Assembly (NCBI RefSeq): GCF_019316905.1
Contig: NZ_CP079216.1
Location: 558,001-622,000, forward strand
Length of the DNA stretch: 64,000 nt
Reading direction: 5' to 3'
Source of the DNA: Tessaracoccus palaemonis
GTDB taxonomy: Bacteria; Actinomycetota; Actinomycetes; Propionibacteriales; Propionibacteriaceae
Part shown: in pieces, positions 28,220 to 35,883 of the stretch
Layout: each line of letters opens with the position of its first letter
Numbering within the stretch: position 1 is the first letter of the stretch
Translations under genes and position numbers: made by a program
Notes under the pieces: generated by a model
Databases searched by the model: none
Told to the model about the DNA's origin: nothing
Seen by the model: only the letters and a program-made list of their open reading frames with translations

Positions 28220-28797
28220 CGGGATTCGAGGTCGAGCAGCGTGCGCTTGGCGTCGAGCCCGCCCAGGTAGCCGCCCAGCGAGCCGTCGCTGCGCAGCACC
28301 CGGTGGCAGGGCACGACGATCGGCAGCGGGTTGGTCGCGCAGGCGGTCCCGACGGCCCGCACCGCGTTCGGGTTGCCGACCCGCTGGGCGACCTCCTTGT
28401 ACGTGAGGGTCCGCCCGTACGCGATGTGCGGCAGGAAGGCCTGAACCGTCGCGCGGAAGCCCGCGCTGAGCGCGTGGTCGACGGGCAGGTCGAAGCTGGT
28501 TCGACATCCGTCGAAGTATTCATCGAGCTCGCGGACCGCGTCGTCGAGGCCGCCTGGGGCCTCGAGGATGCGCGGGCTGACGCGGTCGGCCAGCGACTGC
28601 AGCACGACGTCGAAGCCCTCCCTCTCGAACGCGACCCTCACGAGCCCGGACCCGGTGGCCGCGAGCAGCAGCGGACCGACGGGGGAGTCGACGGTGCGAA
28701 CCCTCAGCTCGAGCAGGCCGGCTGATGCCGCCTCCGTGGCGAGCCGCCCACGCAACTCGGCGAGCGAGGAGTCGGAGACGGGGAACAGGTCGGTCAC
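28216..28797 (-). CDS. ogt: Methylated-DNA--protein-cysteine methyltransferase
   Basis: 193 aa suicide enzyme that takes methyl groups from O6-methylguanine. The active site VPCHRVLRSDGSLGGYLGG contains the acceptor Cys, with the helix-turn-helix RTLTYKEVAQRVGNPNAVRA before it. The N-terminal 90 residues form the usual ribonuclease-like domain. No Ada-type metal-binding N-terminus is present, so it is not a regulator itself. GTG 28797 overlaps the stop of the sigma-factor gene (GTGA), and its own stop overlaps the alkA start. Confidence 0.93.
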   Translation of the reverse strand: MTDLFPVSDSSLAELRGRLATEAASAGLLELRVRTVDSPVGPLLLAATGSGLVRVAFEREGFDVVLQSLADRVSPRILEAPGGLDDAVRELDEYFDGCRTSFDLPVDHALSAGFRATVQAFLPHIAYGRTLTYKEVAQRVGNPNAVRAVGTACATNPLPIVVPCHRVLRSDGSLGGYLGGLDAKRTLLDLESR

Positions 28798-29273
28798 GGC
28801 AGTATCCCTTCGATGGAGTCGAACCGGCGGCGGAGCGCGGCGATGCCGTCGGCGGCAGCGCGACGCACGGCGGCGGGTGACCCCCCGATCAGTTCGGCGG
28901 TCTCCGCGTGGGGCAGCCCGCCGAGGTAGTGGCAGGCGACGGCCAGGCGCTGGCGCTCCGGCAGCGCCGCCACCGCGTCCCACCAGAAGAACGCGTCGCC
29001 GTCGTCGGTCGTCGGCGCCTCCGGCAGCGGGTCGAGGGGCACGGCCCTCCGGGCACGCGCGCGGGCGAGGTCGACGGCCTTCCGGTACGCGACGGTCACC
29101 AGCCAGGCCTCGACGTTCGTGTCCTCGTCCAGATCGGGCCACGCCCGCAGCGCGGCCAGGAACGTCTCGGACCAGGCGTCGTCGGCGTCCGGACCCGCGC
29201 CGAGGGTGGCGCGGCAGACGCGCAGCACGGTCGCGCCGTGCCGCTCGACGGCGATCTGGAAAGGCTGCTTCAT
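28794..29273 (-). CDS. ECF-type RNA polymerase sigma factor
   Basis: 159 aa sigma-70 family protein of extracytoplasmic-function size. Region 2 includes GATVLRVCRATLGAGPDADDAW, shortened here to its DADDAWSETFLAALRAW helix. Region 4 is ALPERQRLAVACHYLGGLPH followed by ETAELIGGSPAAVRRAA, the -35-binding helix-turn-helix. No anti-sigma gene is adjacent. It opens an operon with ogt and alkA, so it may direct their transcription during alkylation stress; this is inference. ATG 29273 is preferred, with TACCGT 8 nt upstream suggesting a leaderless transcript; GTG 29279 is the alternative. Confidence 0.8.
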   Translation of the reverse strand: MKQPFQIAVERHGATVLRVCRATLGAGPDADDAWSETFLAALRAWPDLDEDTNVEAWLVTVAYRKAVDLARARARRAVPLDPLPEAPTTDDGDAFFWWDAVAALPERQRLAVACHYLGGLPHAETAELIGGSPAAVRRAAADGIAALRRRFDSIEGILP

Positions 29274-29331
29274 CCCCACACACGGTAGACGCGCGGGGCG
29301 GCGGAAGTGTGAGGTGTCCCCCGGAGATTTC

Positions 29332-29850
29332 TCAGGCGGCGACGCGCTTCATGCGGTGCATGCTGACGTTGCCCCAGTCGGGCCCTGCGCGGAAGGCCTC
29401 GTCGCAGTCGACGAAGCCGCGCCGCTGGTAGAAGCGGTGGGCGCGCTCGTTGCCGTCGATCAGCCAGAGGTAGAGGTCCTCGCCGCGGTCGATCTCCGCG
29501 AGGAGCTCGTCGGCGAGCCCGGTGCCGTGGAACGCGGGCGAGACGTACAGGCGGGCAAGCTCCCGGGGCGCGGGGGAGGGGACGTAGCCGAGCGCCACCT
29601 CCCACGAGGCCGGCCCGTCGACGATCGACGCGAGCCCCACGATGGCCCCGTCGACCTCGGCGACGATGCGGCGCGCCGTGCCCGGCTCGGCGAACTTCCC
29701 CTCCAGCTCCGCCAGGAAGTCGTCGCGCTGACCGCCCTGCCGGTCCGCGAAGTCGTCCGGCACGATGCCGGTGTAGGCGATCGCCTGCTGCGAGACCAGG
29801 AAATCGAACCAGGCGGGGGCATCGGCGGAGGTCGGGGGGCGCAGAATCAC
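29332..29850 (-). CDS. GNAT family N-acetyltransferase
   Basis: 172 aa acetyl-CoA-dependent acetyltransferase. The fold is visible from the N-terminal ILRPPTSADAPAWFDFL, through the acceptor-site strand VGLASIVDG. The acetyl-CoA pyrophosphate loop region is ELARLYVSPAFHGTGLADELL (V/Q-x-x-G-x-G/A variant FHGTGLA), and the end shows NERAHRFYQRRGFVDCDE. The substrate is unknown. The GTG start at 29850 is preceded by TACAAT 6 nt upstream, a leaderless promoter. It is divergent from cutC and convergent with none. Confidence 0.88.
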   Translation of the reverse strand: MILRPPTSADAPAWFDFLVSQQAIAYTGIVPDDFADRQGGQRDDFLAELEGKFAEPGTARRIVAEVDGAIVGLASIVDGPASWEVALGYVPSPAPRELARLYVSPAFHGTGLADELLAEIDRGEDLYLWLIDGNERAHRFYQRRGFVDCDEAFRAGPDWGNVSMHRMKRVAA

Positions 29851-29856
29851 CGGACG

Positions 29857-29862
29857 ATTGTA
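29857..29862 (-). promoter_or_regulatory. -10 box (TACAAT) of leaderless GNAT gene
   Basis: TACAAT on the minus strand, 6 nt before GTG 29850. Confidence 0.6.
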
Positions 29863-29939
29863 GGCGTGAGACGCATCGGACGCGAAGACGGGGAGCGTGG
29901 CGGCGCCCGCCGCCGGCGGGGGTGCGGCAGAATGTCGCC

Positions 29940-30647
29940 ATGAGTCTGCTAGAGGTGATCGCCCTGCACGCCGCCGACGCCGAGCGGGCCGAGGCCGGCG
30001 GAGCCGACCGCATCGAACTGCTCGGCACCATGGATTTCGACGGACTCTCTCCCGAGCCGCGCACCGTCGAGAAGGCTCGTCGCGCGACGTCCATCCAGAT
30101 CCGGCCGATGGTGCGGCTGCGCGAAGGCTTCGGCACCGACGGTGGAGAGGTGACGCGCCTCAAAGGGCTGATCTCCTCCTACCTGGAGGCCGGAGCCGAC
30201 GGGGTCGTGCTCGGCTTCCTCAACGGGCTCGGCGAGGTCGACCTCGAGGTGATCGGCGAGCTCGTCGGCGACGGGACCGTGCCCTGGACGTTCCACCGGG
30301 CCATCGACAACGTGCTGGACCTCGACAAGGCCTGGGCGAGACTCCGTGACCTGCCGGGGCTGACGCAGGTGCTCACCGCCGGGTCGGCGCGCGGCGTCGA
30401 GCACGGCCTCGACGAACTCACCTCCCGCGCCCGCTCCGACGCGCGGGTCGCGAAGCTCATCATGGCGGGCGGAGGCCTCGTCCCCGACCACATCCCCTGG
30501 CTCTGCCGCGCAGGCATCCGCGCCTTCCACCTCGGCTCGCCCGCCAGACCGGGCAGGTCGTTCCGCGCCTACGTCGACCCCGACCTGGTGGCCAGCTGGC
30601 GCGACCTGATCGACGACGAGACGGAGCACGCCCGTGCCCACGTCTGA
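29940..30647 (+). CDS. cutC: CutC family protein
   Basis: 235 aa TIM-barrel protein of the CutC family, linked to copper tolerance in early work though its biochemical role is still unsettled. Diagnostic segments are EAGGADRIELLGTMDFDGLSP, IQIRPMVRLREGF, GADGVVLGFLNGLGEVD, WTFHRAIDNVLD and LTAGSARGVEHGLDEL. ATG 29940 is the start; CAGAAT 6 nt before it may be the -10 of a leaderless mRNA. The last 14 nt overlap the start of the Nudix gene, suggesting co-expression. Confidence 0.92.
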   Translation: MSLLEVIALHAADAERAEAGGADRIELLGTMDFDGLSPEPRTVEKARRATSIQIRPMVRLREGFGTDGGEVTRLKGLISSYLEAGADGVVLGFLNGLGEVDLEVIGELVGDGTVPWTFHRAIDNVLDLDKAWARLRDLPGLTQVLTAGSARGVEHGLDELTSRARSDARVAKLIMAGGGLVPDHIPWLCRAGIRAFHLGSPARPGRSFRAYVDPDLVASWRDLIDDETEHARAHV

Positions 30648-31155
30648 GCGCCCGGTCAAGCGCCGCGAGGGCGCCCGCGTCGTCGTCGTGGCAGGGGACC
30701 GCGTCCTACTCCAGGGCGACACCGACCCCGGCATCCCCGGCTCCCGATTCTGGCAGGTCCCGGGTGGCGGAGTGGACGCAGGCGAGGACCTTCGCGTGGC
30801 AGCGGTCCGCGAGCTGGCGGAGGAGACAGGCCTGGTCATCGAGCCCGGGGAGCTGGAGGGCCCAGTGGCGACCCGGGTCGTGACACACGGGTACAGCGAC
30901 CGCATCCTGATCCAGGCCGAGACGTTCTTCCGGGTCCGCACGAACGAGTTCAATCCGACGGTCGACGGGCTGACGCCCTGGGAACAGGAGCGTGACCTGC
31001 AACCGGAGTGGTTCGATCTCGACGCGCTGCCGGAGGCCGTGTGGCCGGCGCAGCTGGGGTCGCTCGTCGCCTGGGATGGGTCGGAGCCGCTCGGCCTGGG
31101 TGAGGTCGAGGAGTCGACCGTGCCCTACGTCAGAGCTTCCGCATTCCGGAGATGA
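30634..31155 (+). CDS. Nudix hydrolase
   Basis: 173 aa pyrophosphohydrolase. The Nudix box is complete: GGGVDAGED, then AAVRELAEETGL, matching GX5EX7REUXEEXGU. The substrate is probably a nucleoside-diphosphate derivative but cannot be named. GTG 30634 overlaps the 3' end of cutC by 14 nt. The 3' end overlaps the convergent membrane-protein gene by 26 bp. Confidence 0.9.
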   Translation: MPTSERPVKRREGARVVVVAGDRVLLQGDTDPGIPGSRFWQVPGGGVDAGEDLRVAAVRELAEETGLVIEPGELEGPVATRVVTHGYSDRILIQAETFFRVRTNEFNPTVDGLTPWEQERDLQPEWFDLDALPEAVWPAQLGSLVAWDGSEPLGLGEVEESTVPYVRASAFRR

Positions 31156-31924
31156 AGAACACGAACGCCAGCACCAGCGACACGAGACCGCCGAGAGCAC
31201 TGCCCTCGCCGAGGGTGCCGAGCCCTAGCTGACCGAAGAGGAACAAGACGCCGAGGCCCAGTGAGATCGGCCCGGCGACGTTGGTGAGGACTCTGGTCCG
31301 TAGCCCGAGCACGCCCGCGGCGATCAGCAGGAACGGCACCGCGGCCTGGAAGAGGAAGCCACCCAGGCACAGGGCCCCGGCAACCTGCGCCAACCTTCGC
31401 TGCTGCTGCAGCTGCGGCCCGGCTGGCTGGGACATCCGGCCGGGCGGGTAGGGCATCGGCGGCTGGGCGCGCATCGGCGCCGGCGGCAGCGGGGCGTGCT
31501 GCACTGGAGGCCCCCAGGGCGCCGGCGCAGGCGCTGCCGCGAGGGCCGGAGGCGGAGCGGTCGTGGTGAGCGGAAGACCGACCGGAGGCGCATCGGGGGC
31601 GCCGTCGTCGTAGCTGTGCTCGTAGTTCTCCGTCGCGAAGGGTGTCCGTGGATCCCGTGGCCCGCTCGGGGCACCCGGCGCGGTGGTCATGGCCGCGGCG
31701 GACACAGCGAAGCCCTCGCGAGGGTCGCGGTGCGACTGCTCGCCGGTACCGAAGCTCTCCAGAGGCGGCTGCTCCACGGCGTCGAACCGCGCGGGCGGCG
31801 TCTCGGCGCCGGGCGTGCCACTCGTGTACGGCTCGCCGACCGGCAGCGGATCGACGCTCGGCGTGGCGAACCCATCGGGTCGCTCGACGGGCGCGTAGGC
31901 GGCGCCGTCCTTCCAGGTGGCCAT
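31130..31924 (-). CDS. Proline-rich protein with C-terminal membrane domain, unknown function
   Basis: 264 aa. The first about 175 residues are low-complexity and rich in Pro, Ala and Gly (many PPA and APAP runs), probably disordered and cytoplasmic. A Gln-rich stretch then leads to two or three hydrophobic helices (GALCLGGFLFQAAVPFLLIAA, NVAGPISLGLGVLFLFG and LVSLVLAFVFFISG). This layout resembles actinobacterial DUF4190-like small membrane proteins, but family membership is not certain. ATG 31924 is chosen over 31933 because TAGGAT lies exactly 7 nt upstream. Divergent from nagB. Confidence 0.7.
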   Translation of the reverse strand: MATWKDGAAYAPVERPDGFATPSVDPLPVGEPYTSGTPGAETPPARFDAVEQPPLESFGTGEQSHRDPREGFAVSAAAMTTAPGAPSGPRDPRTPFATENYEHSYDDGAPDAPPVGLPLTTTAPPPALAAAPAPAPWGPPVQHAPLPPAPMRAQPPMPYPPGRMSQPAGPQLQQQRRLAQVAGALCLGGFLFQAAVPFLLIAAGVLGLRTRVLTNVAGPISLGLGVLFLFGQLGLGTLGEGSALGGLVSLVLAFVFFISGMRKL

Positions 31925-31931
31925 GCCCGCC

Positions 31932-31937
31932 ATCCTA
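31932..31937 (-). promoter_or_regulatory. -10 box (TAGGAT) of leaderless membrane-protein gene
   Basis: TAGGAT on the minus strand, 7 nt before ATG 31924. Confidence 0.6.
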
Positions 31938-32077
31938 ACCGTGGCGCGGAAGCGCGTGTGAGCAGTCGAGTTGCGCACTTCGGTGGCTCGACGGCGCACA
32001 GCTCGCCTGCGTCGACCGCGGCCAGATAGAGTGTTTGTTAACTTCATTACCAATGCTTGCGAGTCAAAGAGGTCCCC

Positions 32078-32860
32078 GTGGAAGTTGTCATCTGCAAGAC
32101 CGCCGAAGAGGTCGGCCCCCGCGCCGCCGACCACGTCATCGACTGCATCAGCGGCCTGTCCACGCCGGTCCTCGGCCTGGCCACCGGCAGCTCGCCGCTG
32201 TCGCTGTACGCCGAGCTGGCGCGCCGCGTCGAAGCGGGCGAGCTCGACCTGTCGCACGCGCTGGCCTTCGCGCTCGATGAGTACGTCGGCATCGATCCGG
32301 CGCACCCGGAGAGCTACGCCAACGTCATCCGCCGCACCGTGACGGAGCCGCTGCACCTGTCTGAGTCCCGCGTCCGCGTCCCGGACGGCGCCGCCGACGA
32401 CGTCGCGGCCGCCGCTGCCGACTACGACGCCGCGATCGAGGCCCTCGGCGGCGTCGACTGCCAGATCCTCGGCATCGGCTCCAACGGCCACATCGGCTTC
32501 AACGAGCCGTTCTCGTCCTTCTCGTCGCGCACCCGCATCAAGACGCTGACCCCGCAGACCCGCGAGGACAACGCCCGCTTCTTCAACAGCCTCGACGAGG
32601 TGCCCCGCCACTGCGTCACCCAGGGTCTCGGCACCATCATGGACTCGCACTCCGCCGTGCTCGTCGCCACCGGTGAGGGCAAGGCCGAGGCGGTCGCGGC
32701 CATGATCGAGGGGCCCGTCTCGCAGGTGTGCCCGGCCTCCATCCTGCAGTTCCACCCCCGCGCCATCATCGTGATCGACGAGGCCGCCGCGTCGAAGCTT
32801 CAGCACCGCAAGTACCTCACGGACCTGCAGGAGCTGATCGAGGGCTACTACGCCCACTGA
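32078..32860 (+). CDS. nagB: Glucosamine-6-phosphate deaminase
   Basis: 260 aa enzyme turning glucosamine-6-P into fructose-6-P and ammonia. Motifs are VLGLATGSSPLSLYAEL (phosphate loop), FALDEYVGI with the catalytic Asp, and GIGSNGHIGFNEP with the active His. ALLOSTERIC C-terminal residues were not examined. The start was put at GTG 32078 because AGAGG lies 5-6 nt upstream and the protein then begins with the family MEVVICKTAEE; TTG 32057 would add seven unlikely residues. With nagA at 42.4 kb it completes N-acetylglucosamine catabolism. No obvious DasR site was found in its upstream region. Confidence 0.95.
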   Translation: MEVVICKTAEEVGPRAADHVIDCISGLSTPVLGLATGSSPLSLYAELARRVEAGELDLSHALAFALDEYVGIDPAHPESYANVIRRTVTEPLHLSESRVRVPDGAADDVAAAAADYDAAIEALGGVDCQILGIGSNGHIGFNEPFSSFSSRTRIKTLTPQTREDNARFFNSLDEVPRHCVTQGLGTIMDSHSAVLVATGEGKAEAVAAMIEGPVSQVCPASILQFHPRAIIVIDEAAASKLQHRKYLTDLQELIEGYYAH

Positions 32861-32943
32861 GGCCACTGCGGTGCATTGGGGTCCTTGCTTCTGACCGGAT
32901 AGACTTACCCGTCGGATACATCTAGTCAGGAGCGAGGACTTCA

Positions 32944-33327
32944 GTGCCTACAGGTCGAGTGCGGTTCTTCGACGCCGACAAGGGCTTTGGTTTCATCACC
33001 AAGGACGACGGCGGCGACGTCTACGTGCGGTCCAACGCGCTTCCGGACGGCGTCACCACGCTGAAGGCCGGGCAGCGTGTCGAGTTCGGCGTGTTCGAGG
33101 GCCGGAAGGGTGAGCAGGCGCTGAGTCTCCAGCTGCTGGAGGCTCCGGTCTCGCTGTCGAAGGCCGGGCGACGCAAGCCCGAGCAGATGGGTGTCATCGT
33201 CGAGGACCTCATCAAGATGCTCGAGACCATCGGCAACGACTACCGTCACCGCCGCTACCCGGACGCCCGCAAGTCCGAGAAGGTTGCGCAGGTGCTGCGC
33301 CGCGTCGCCGACGAACTGGAGCTCTGA
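32944..33327 (+). CDS. Cold-shock domain protein, extended actinobacterial type
   Basis: 127 aa. The N-terminal cold-shock OB fold has the RNA-binding motifs RVRFFDADKGFGFI (RNP1-like KGFGFI) and DVYVRSNA (RNP2-like, where classic proteins read VFVH). A 60-residue helical C-terminal extension (MGVIVEDLIKMLETIGNDYRH) is typical of the longer actinobacterial Csp, not the 67-aa form. Probably an RNA chaperone. GTG 32944 follows AGGAGCGAGG. DUF3027 starts 3 nt downstream, so the two are an operon. Confidence 0.9.
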   Translation: MPTGRVRFFDADKGFGFITKDDGGDVYVRSNALPDGVTTLKAGQRVEFGVFEGRKGEQALSLQLLEAPVSLSKAGRRKPEQMGVIVEDLIKMLETIGNDYRHRRYPDARKSEKVAQVLRRVADELEL

Positions 33328-33330
33328 CCC

Positions 33331-34101
33331 ATGCCTCGACCCAAGCTCGACGCCGCCACCGCCGAGGCCGTCGACCTCGCACGCGACGCCGCCGTCGTCT
33401 CCGGCGGCGACGACGCCGTCGGCCGTCACCTTGATGCGGTAGCCGAGGACGGCGACCGCATCGTCACCCACACCTTCGAGTGCCTGCTGCCCGGCTACGC
33501 CGACTGGCACTGGGCGGTCACTCTCGTGCGCGCCTCGCGTGCCAAGCTGCCCACCGTCAACGAGGTCGTCCTGCTGCCGTCCGCAGGTGCCCTGCTGGCC
33601 CCGGACTGGGTGCCGTGGGAGGACCGCATCGGCCCCGGCGACATCGCACCGGGCATGCTCATGGCCACCCCGGACAATGATCCGCGCCTCGAGCCCGGCT
33701 TTTCCGCCACGGACCTGCCGGCCGACGGCGACGACGCGGACTGGGTCCAGCTGCGCTCGACCGTCGCCGAGCTCGGCCTCGGCCGTGCCCGCGTGCTGAG
33801 CCACGAGGGCCGTGACCTTGCAGCCGAGCGCTGGCTCGCCGGGCCGCCCGGGCCGAAGGACGAGGCCTCGCACGAGGCGCCCGCCCACTGCGGCACCTGC
33901 GGTTACTTCGTCGCGCTGCGCGGCTCGCTCGGCGTGATCTTCGGGGCGTGCACCAACGAGTACTCGCCCTCGGACGGCCGGGTCGTCTCGCTTGAGCACG
34001 GCTGCGGCGGCCACTCCGACGTGGTGGGGGAGCATCGGGCCAAGGAGCTGCCCGCTCCAGTATTTGACACGATCGGCGTCGATTCGACGCTTTTCGACTG
34101 A
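33331..34101 (+). CDS. DUF3027 family protein
   Basis: 256 aa actinobacterial DUF3027 protein of unknown function. Recognised from HTFECLLPGYADWHWAVTL, VNEVVLLPSAGALLAPDWVPW and IGPGDIAPGMLM. The C-terminal third contains CGTCGYFVALRGSLGVIFGACTNE, shown here as a CxxC followed by a later Cys and CGGHS, which could bind a metal such as zinc. The conserved pairing with the cold-shock gene directly upstream (3-nt gap) suggests a shared role, perhaps in RNA handling. A hairpin terminator follows. Confidence 0.88.
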   Translation: MPRPKLDAATAEAVDLARDAAVVSGGDDAVGRHLDAVAEDGDRIVTHTFECLLPGYADWHWAVTLVRASRAKLPTVNEVVLLPSAGALLAPDWVPWEDRIGPGDIAPGMLMATPDNDPRLEPGFSATDLPADGDDADWVQLRSTVAELGLGRARVLSHEGRDLAAERWLAGPPGPKDEASHEAPAHCGTCGYFVALRGSLGVIFGACTNEYSPSDGRVVSLEHGCGGHSDVVGEHRAKELPAPVFDTIGVDSTLFD

Positions 34102-34116
34102 GTCACCGGCCGTCTT

Positions 34117-34156
34117 CCCTGCCCTGTGACAGCGCGTAGAGCGCTCAGCGGCAGGG
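34117..34156 (+). terminator. Terminator after DUF3027 gene
   Basis: CCCTGCC/GGCAGGG outer stem with an AGCGC/GCGCT inner stem and a GTAGA loop, 15 nt after the stop. Confidence 0.7.
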
Positions 34157-34230
34157 AGGGCACAGGCCGTGGCACTTTGCAAGCGGCGCCGTCTGCCGGA
34201 ACGGGTGATACCGGGGCGCTTCCTGAACCC

Positions 34231-34236
34231 TACGAT
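34231..34236 (+). promoter_or_regulatory. -10 box (TACGAT) of leaderless NCS2 permease gene
   Basis: TACGAT, 8 nt before GTG 34245, without a ribosome-binding site. Confidence 0.5.
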
Positions 34237-34244
34237 CCACTGAC

Positions 34245-35762
34245 GTGGTTACGAACTCTCCCAGCGCAGCCAAGCTGCCCACCGAGACGGATGGCAAGTC
34301 CGGGCTCGACCGCTTCTTTGAGATCACCAAGCGAGGCTCCTCCGTCGGTGCGGAGGTCCGTGGTGGACTCGTCACGTTCTTCGCGATGGCCTACATCATC
34401 GCGCTGAACCCGCTGATCATCGGTACGGTCGCCGACGTCAACGGCAACCTCATCTCCGGCCAGCCCGCCGACGCAGAGGGCGCGATCGTCGCCTCGATCG
34501 CCATGGTGGCCGCAGCCACTGCGCTGATCGCCGGCATCATGACGATCCTGATGGGCCTCATCGGCAGGTTCCCGCTCGCCATCGCCTCGGGCCTGGGCCT
34601 GAACGCGCTGGTGGCCTACACCCTGGTTCCCCAGATGACCTGGCCGCAGGCCATGGGCCTGGTGGTCTGGGAAGGCATCATCATCACGATCCTGGTGCTG
34701 ACCGGATTCCGCACCGCGGTCTTCAAGGCCGTCCCGCCGCCGCTGCGGACCGCCATCTCGGTGGGCATCGGCCTCTTCATCGCCTTCGTCGGTCTCGTCA
34801 ACGCGGGCGTCGTCCGCGCAGGGTCCGGCACCCCCGTCCAGCTCGGCATCTCCGGCTCGCTGATGGGCTGGCCCATCGCGATCTTCCTCATCGGCATGGT
34901 CCTGCTGATCACGCTGCATGTCTGGAAGGTCAAGGGCGCCATGCTCATCTCGATCATCGCCGCGACCGTGCTGGCCGTGATCGTCGAGGCCGTCGCGCAC
35001 GTCGGCGGTCAGGTCCCCGACGGCAGCAACCCGTCGGGCTGGTCGCTGAACGTCCCGGCGCTGACCGGCGGCTTCTCCCTGCCTGACCTGAGCCTGCTCG
35101 GCCGCGTCGACATGATCGGCGCGTTCTTCCCGAACGGCCAGTTCTCCTGGATGCACGCCCTCGGGCTGGTCGTCCTGATCTTCTCGCTGCTGCTCGCCGA
35201 CTTCTTCGACACCATGGGCACCATGGTCGCCGTCGGTTCCGAGGGTGGCCTGAACGACGAGAACGGCATGCCGCCGCGGACCACCGAGATCCTGCTCGTC
35301 GACTCGCTGGGCGCCGTCGCGGGTGGCCTGGGGTCCGTCTCCTCGACCACGTCCTACGTCGAGTCCACCGCAGGCGTCGGCGAGGGTGCCCGCACCGGCC
35401 TCGCCTCCGTCGTGACCGGCGTCGCGTTCCTGCTGGCCGTGTTCCTGGCTCCGCTGGTCAACCTCGTCCCCTTCGAGGCGGCCAGCCCCGTCCTGGTCTT
35501 CGTCGGCTTCCTGATGATCTCGCAGGTCGCGGACATCGACTGGAGCCGCCCCGAGATCGGCATCCCGGTCTTCCTGACGATCATCCTGATGCCCTTCTCC
35601 TACTCGATCACCGTCGGCATCGGCGCGGGCTTCCTGAGCTACGTGTTCATCCGCCTGATCAAGGGCGAGGCCAAGAGGATCCACCCGCTGATGTACGTCG
35701 TCGCCGCGATGTTCGTCATCTACTTCGTGCAGGGCGCGATCCTGGCTGCCATCGGCGCCTGA
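34245..35762 (+). CDS. NCS2 family purine permease (AzgA/PbuG type)
   Basis: 505 aa nucleobase:proton symporter with about 12-14 membrane helices. It belongs to the AzgA-like branch for adenine, guanine or hypoxanthine. Key segments are the opening EVRGGLVTFFAMAYIIALNP, GLGLNALVAYTLV, ADFFDTMGTMVAVGSEGGL (substrate and proton site), and SSTTSYVESTAGVGEGARTG. The GTG start has a TACGAT box 8 nt upstream. No purine riboswitch was seen in the 140-bp upstream gap. A textbook terminator follows the stop. Confidence 0.93.
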   Translation: MVTNSPSAAKLPTETDGKSGLDRFFEITKRGSSVGAEVRGGLVTFFAMAYIIALNPLIIGTVADVNGNLISGQPADAEGAIVASIAMVAAATALIAGIMTILMGLIGRFPLAIASGLGLNALVAYTLVPQMTWPQAMGLVVWEGIIITILVLTGFRTAVFKAVPPPLRTAISVGIGLFIAFVGLVNAGVVRAGSGTPVQLGISGSLMGWPIAIFLIGMVLLITLHVWKVKGAMLISIIAATVLAVIVEAVAHVGGQVPDGSNPSGWSLNVPALTGGFSLPDLSLLGRVDMIGAFFPNGQFSWMHALGLVVLIFSLLLADFFDTMGTMVAVGSEGGLNDENGMPPRTTEILLVDSLGAVAGGLGSVSSTTSYVESTAGVGEGARTGLASVVTGVAFLLAVFLAPLVNLVPFEAASPVLVFVGFLMISQVADIDWSRPEIGIPVFLTIILMPFSYSITVGIGAGFLSYVFIRLIKGEAKRIHPLMYVVAAMFVIYFVQGAILAAIGA

Positions 35763-35774
35763 TCCCTGCCGAGA

Positions 35775-35806
35775 CGACCCCGGACCCGACGGTCCGGGGT
35801 CGTTTG
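35775..35806 (+). terminator. Rho-independent terminator after permease gene
   Basis: CGACCCCGGACC and GGTCCGGGGTCG form a perfect 12-bp stem around a 4-nt loop, followed by TTTGT. Confidence 0.95.
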
Positions 35807-35870
35807 TCATCTGTCAGCGTTGTTACCCGGTGGACATCGGACAACGGGCATGGCCGCAGGGGTCCGAGGA

Positions 35871-35876
35871 TAGGCT
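35871..35876 (+). promoter_or_regulatory. -10 box (TAGGCT) of leaderless pyc
   Basis: TAGGCT, 7 nt before ATG 35884; no good -35 match. Confidence 0.5.
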
Positions 35877-35883
35877 GCTCACC

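Noticed and set aside
31961..32077. DasR or NagC-type operator before nagB
   Set aside because: No match to the DasR dyad; only an AT-richer stretch around GTTAACTTCATTACC, too weak to call.
34102..34244. Purine riboswitch before the NCS2 permease
   Set aside because: No conserved riboswitch core; the mRNA appears leaderless with TACGAT 8 nt before the start.
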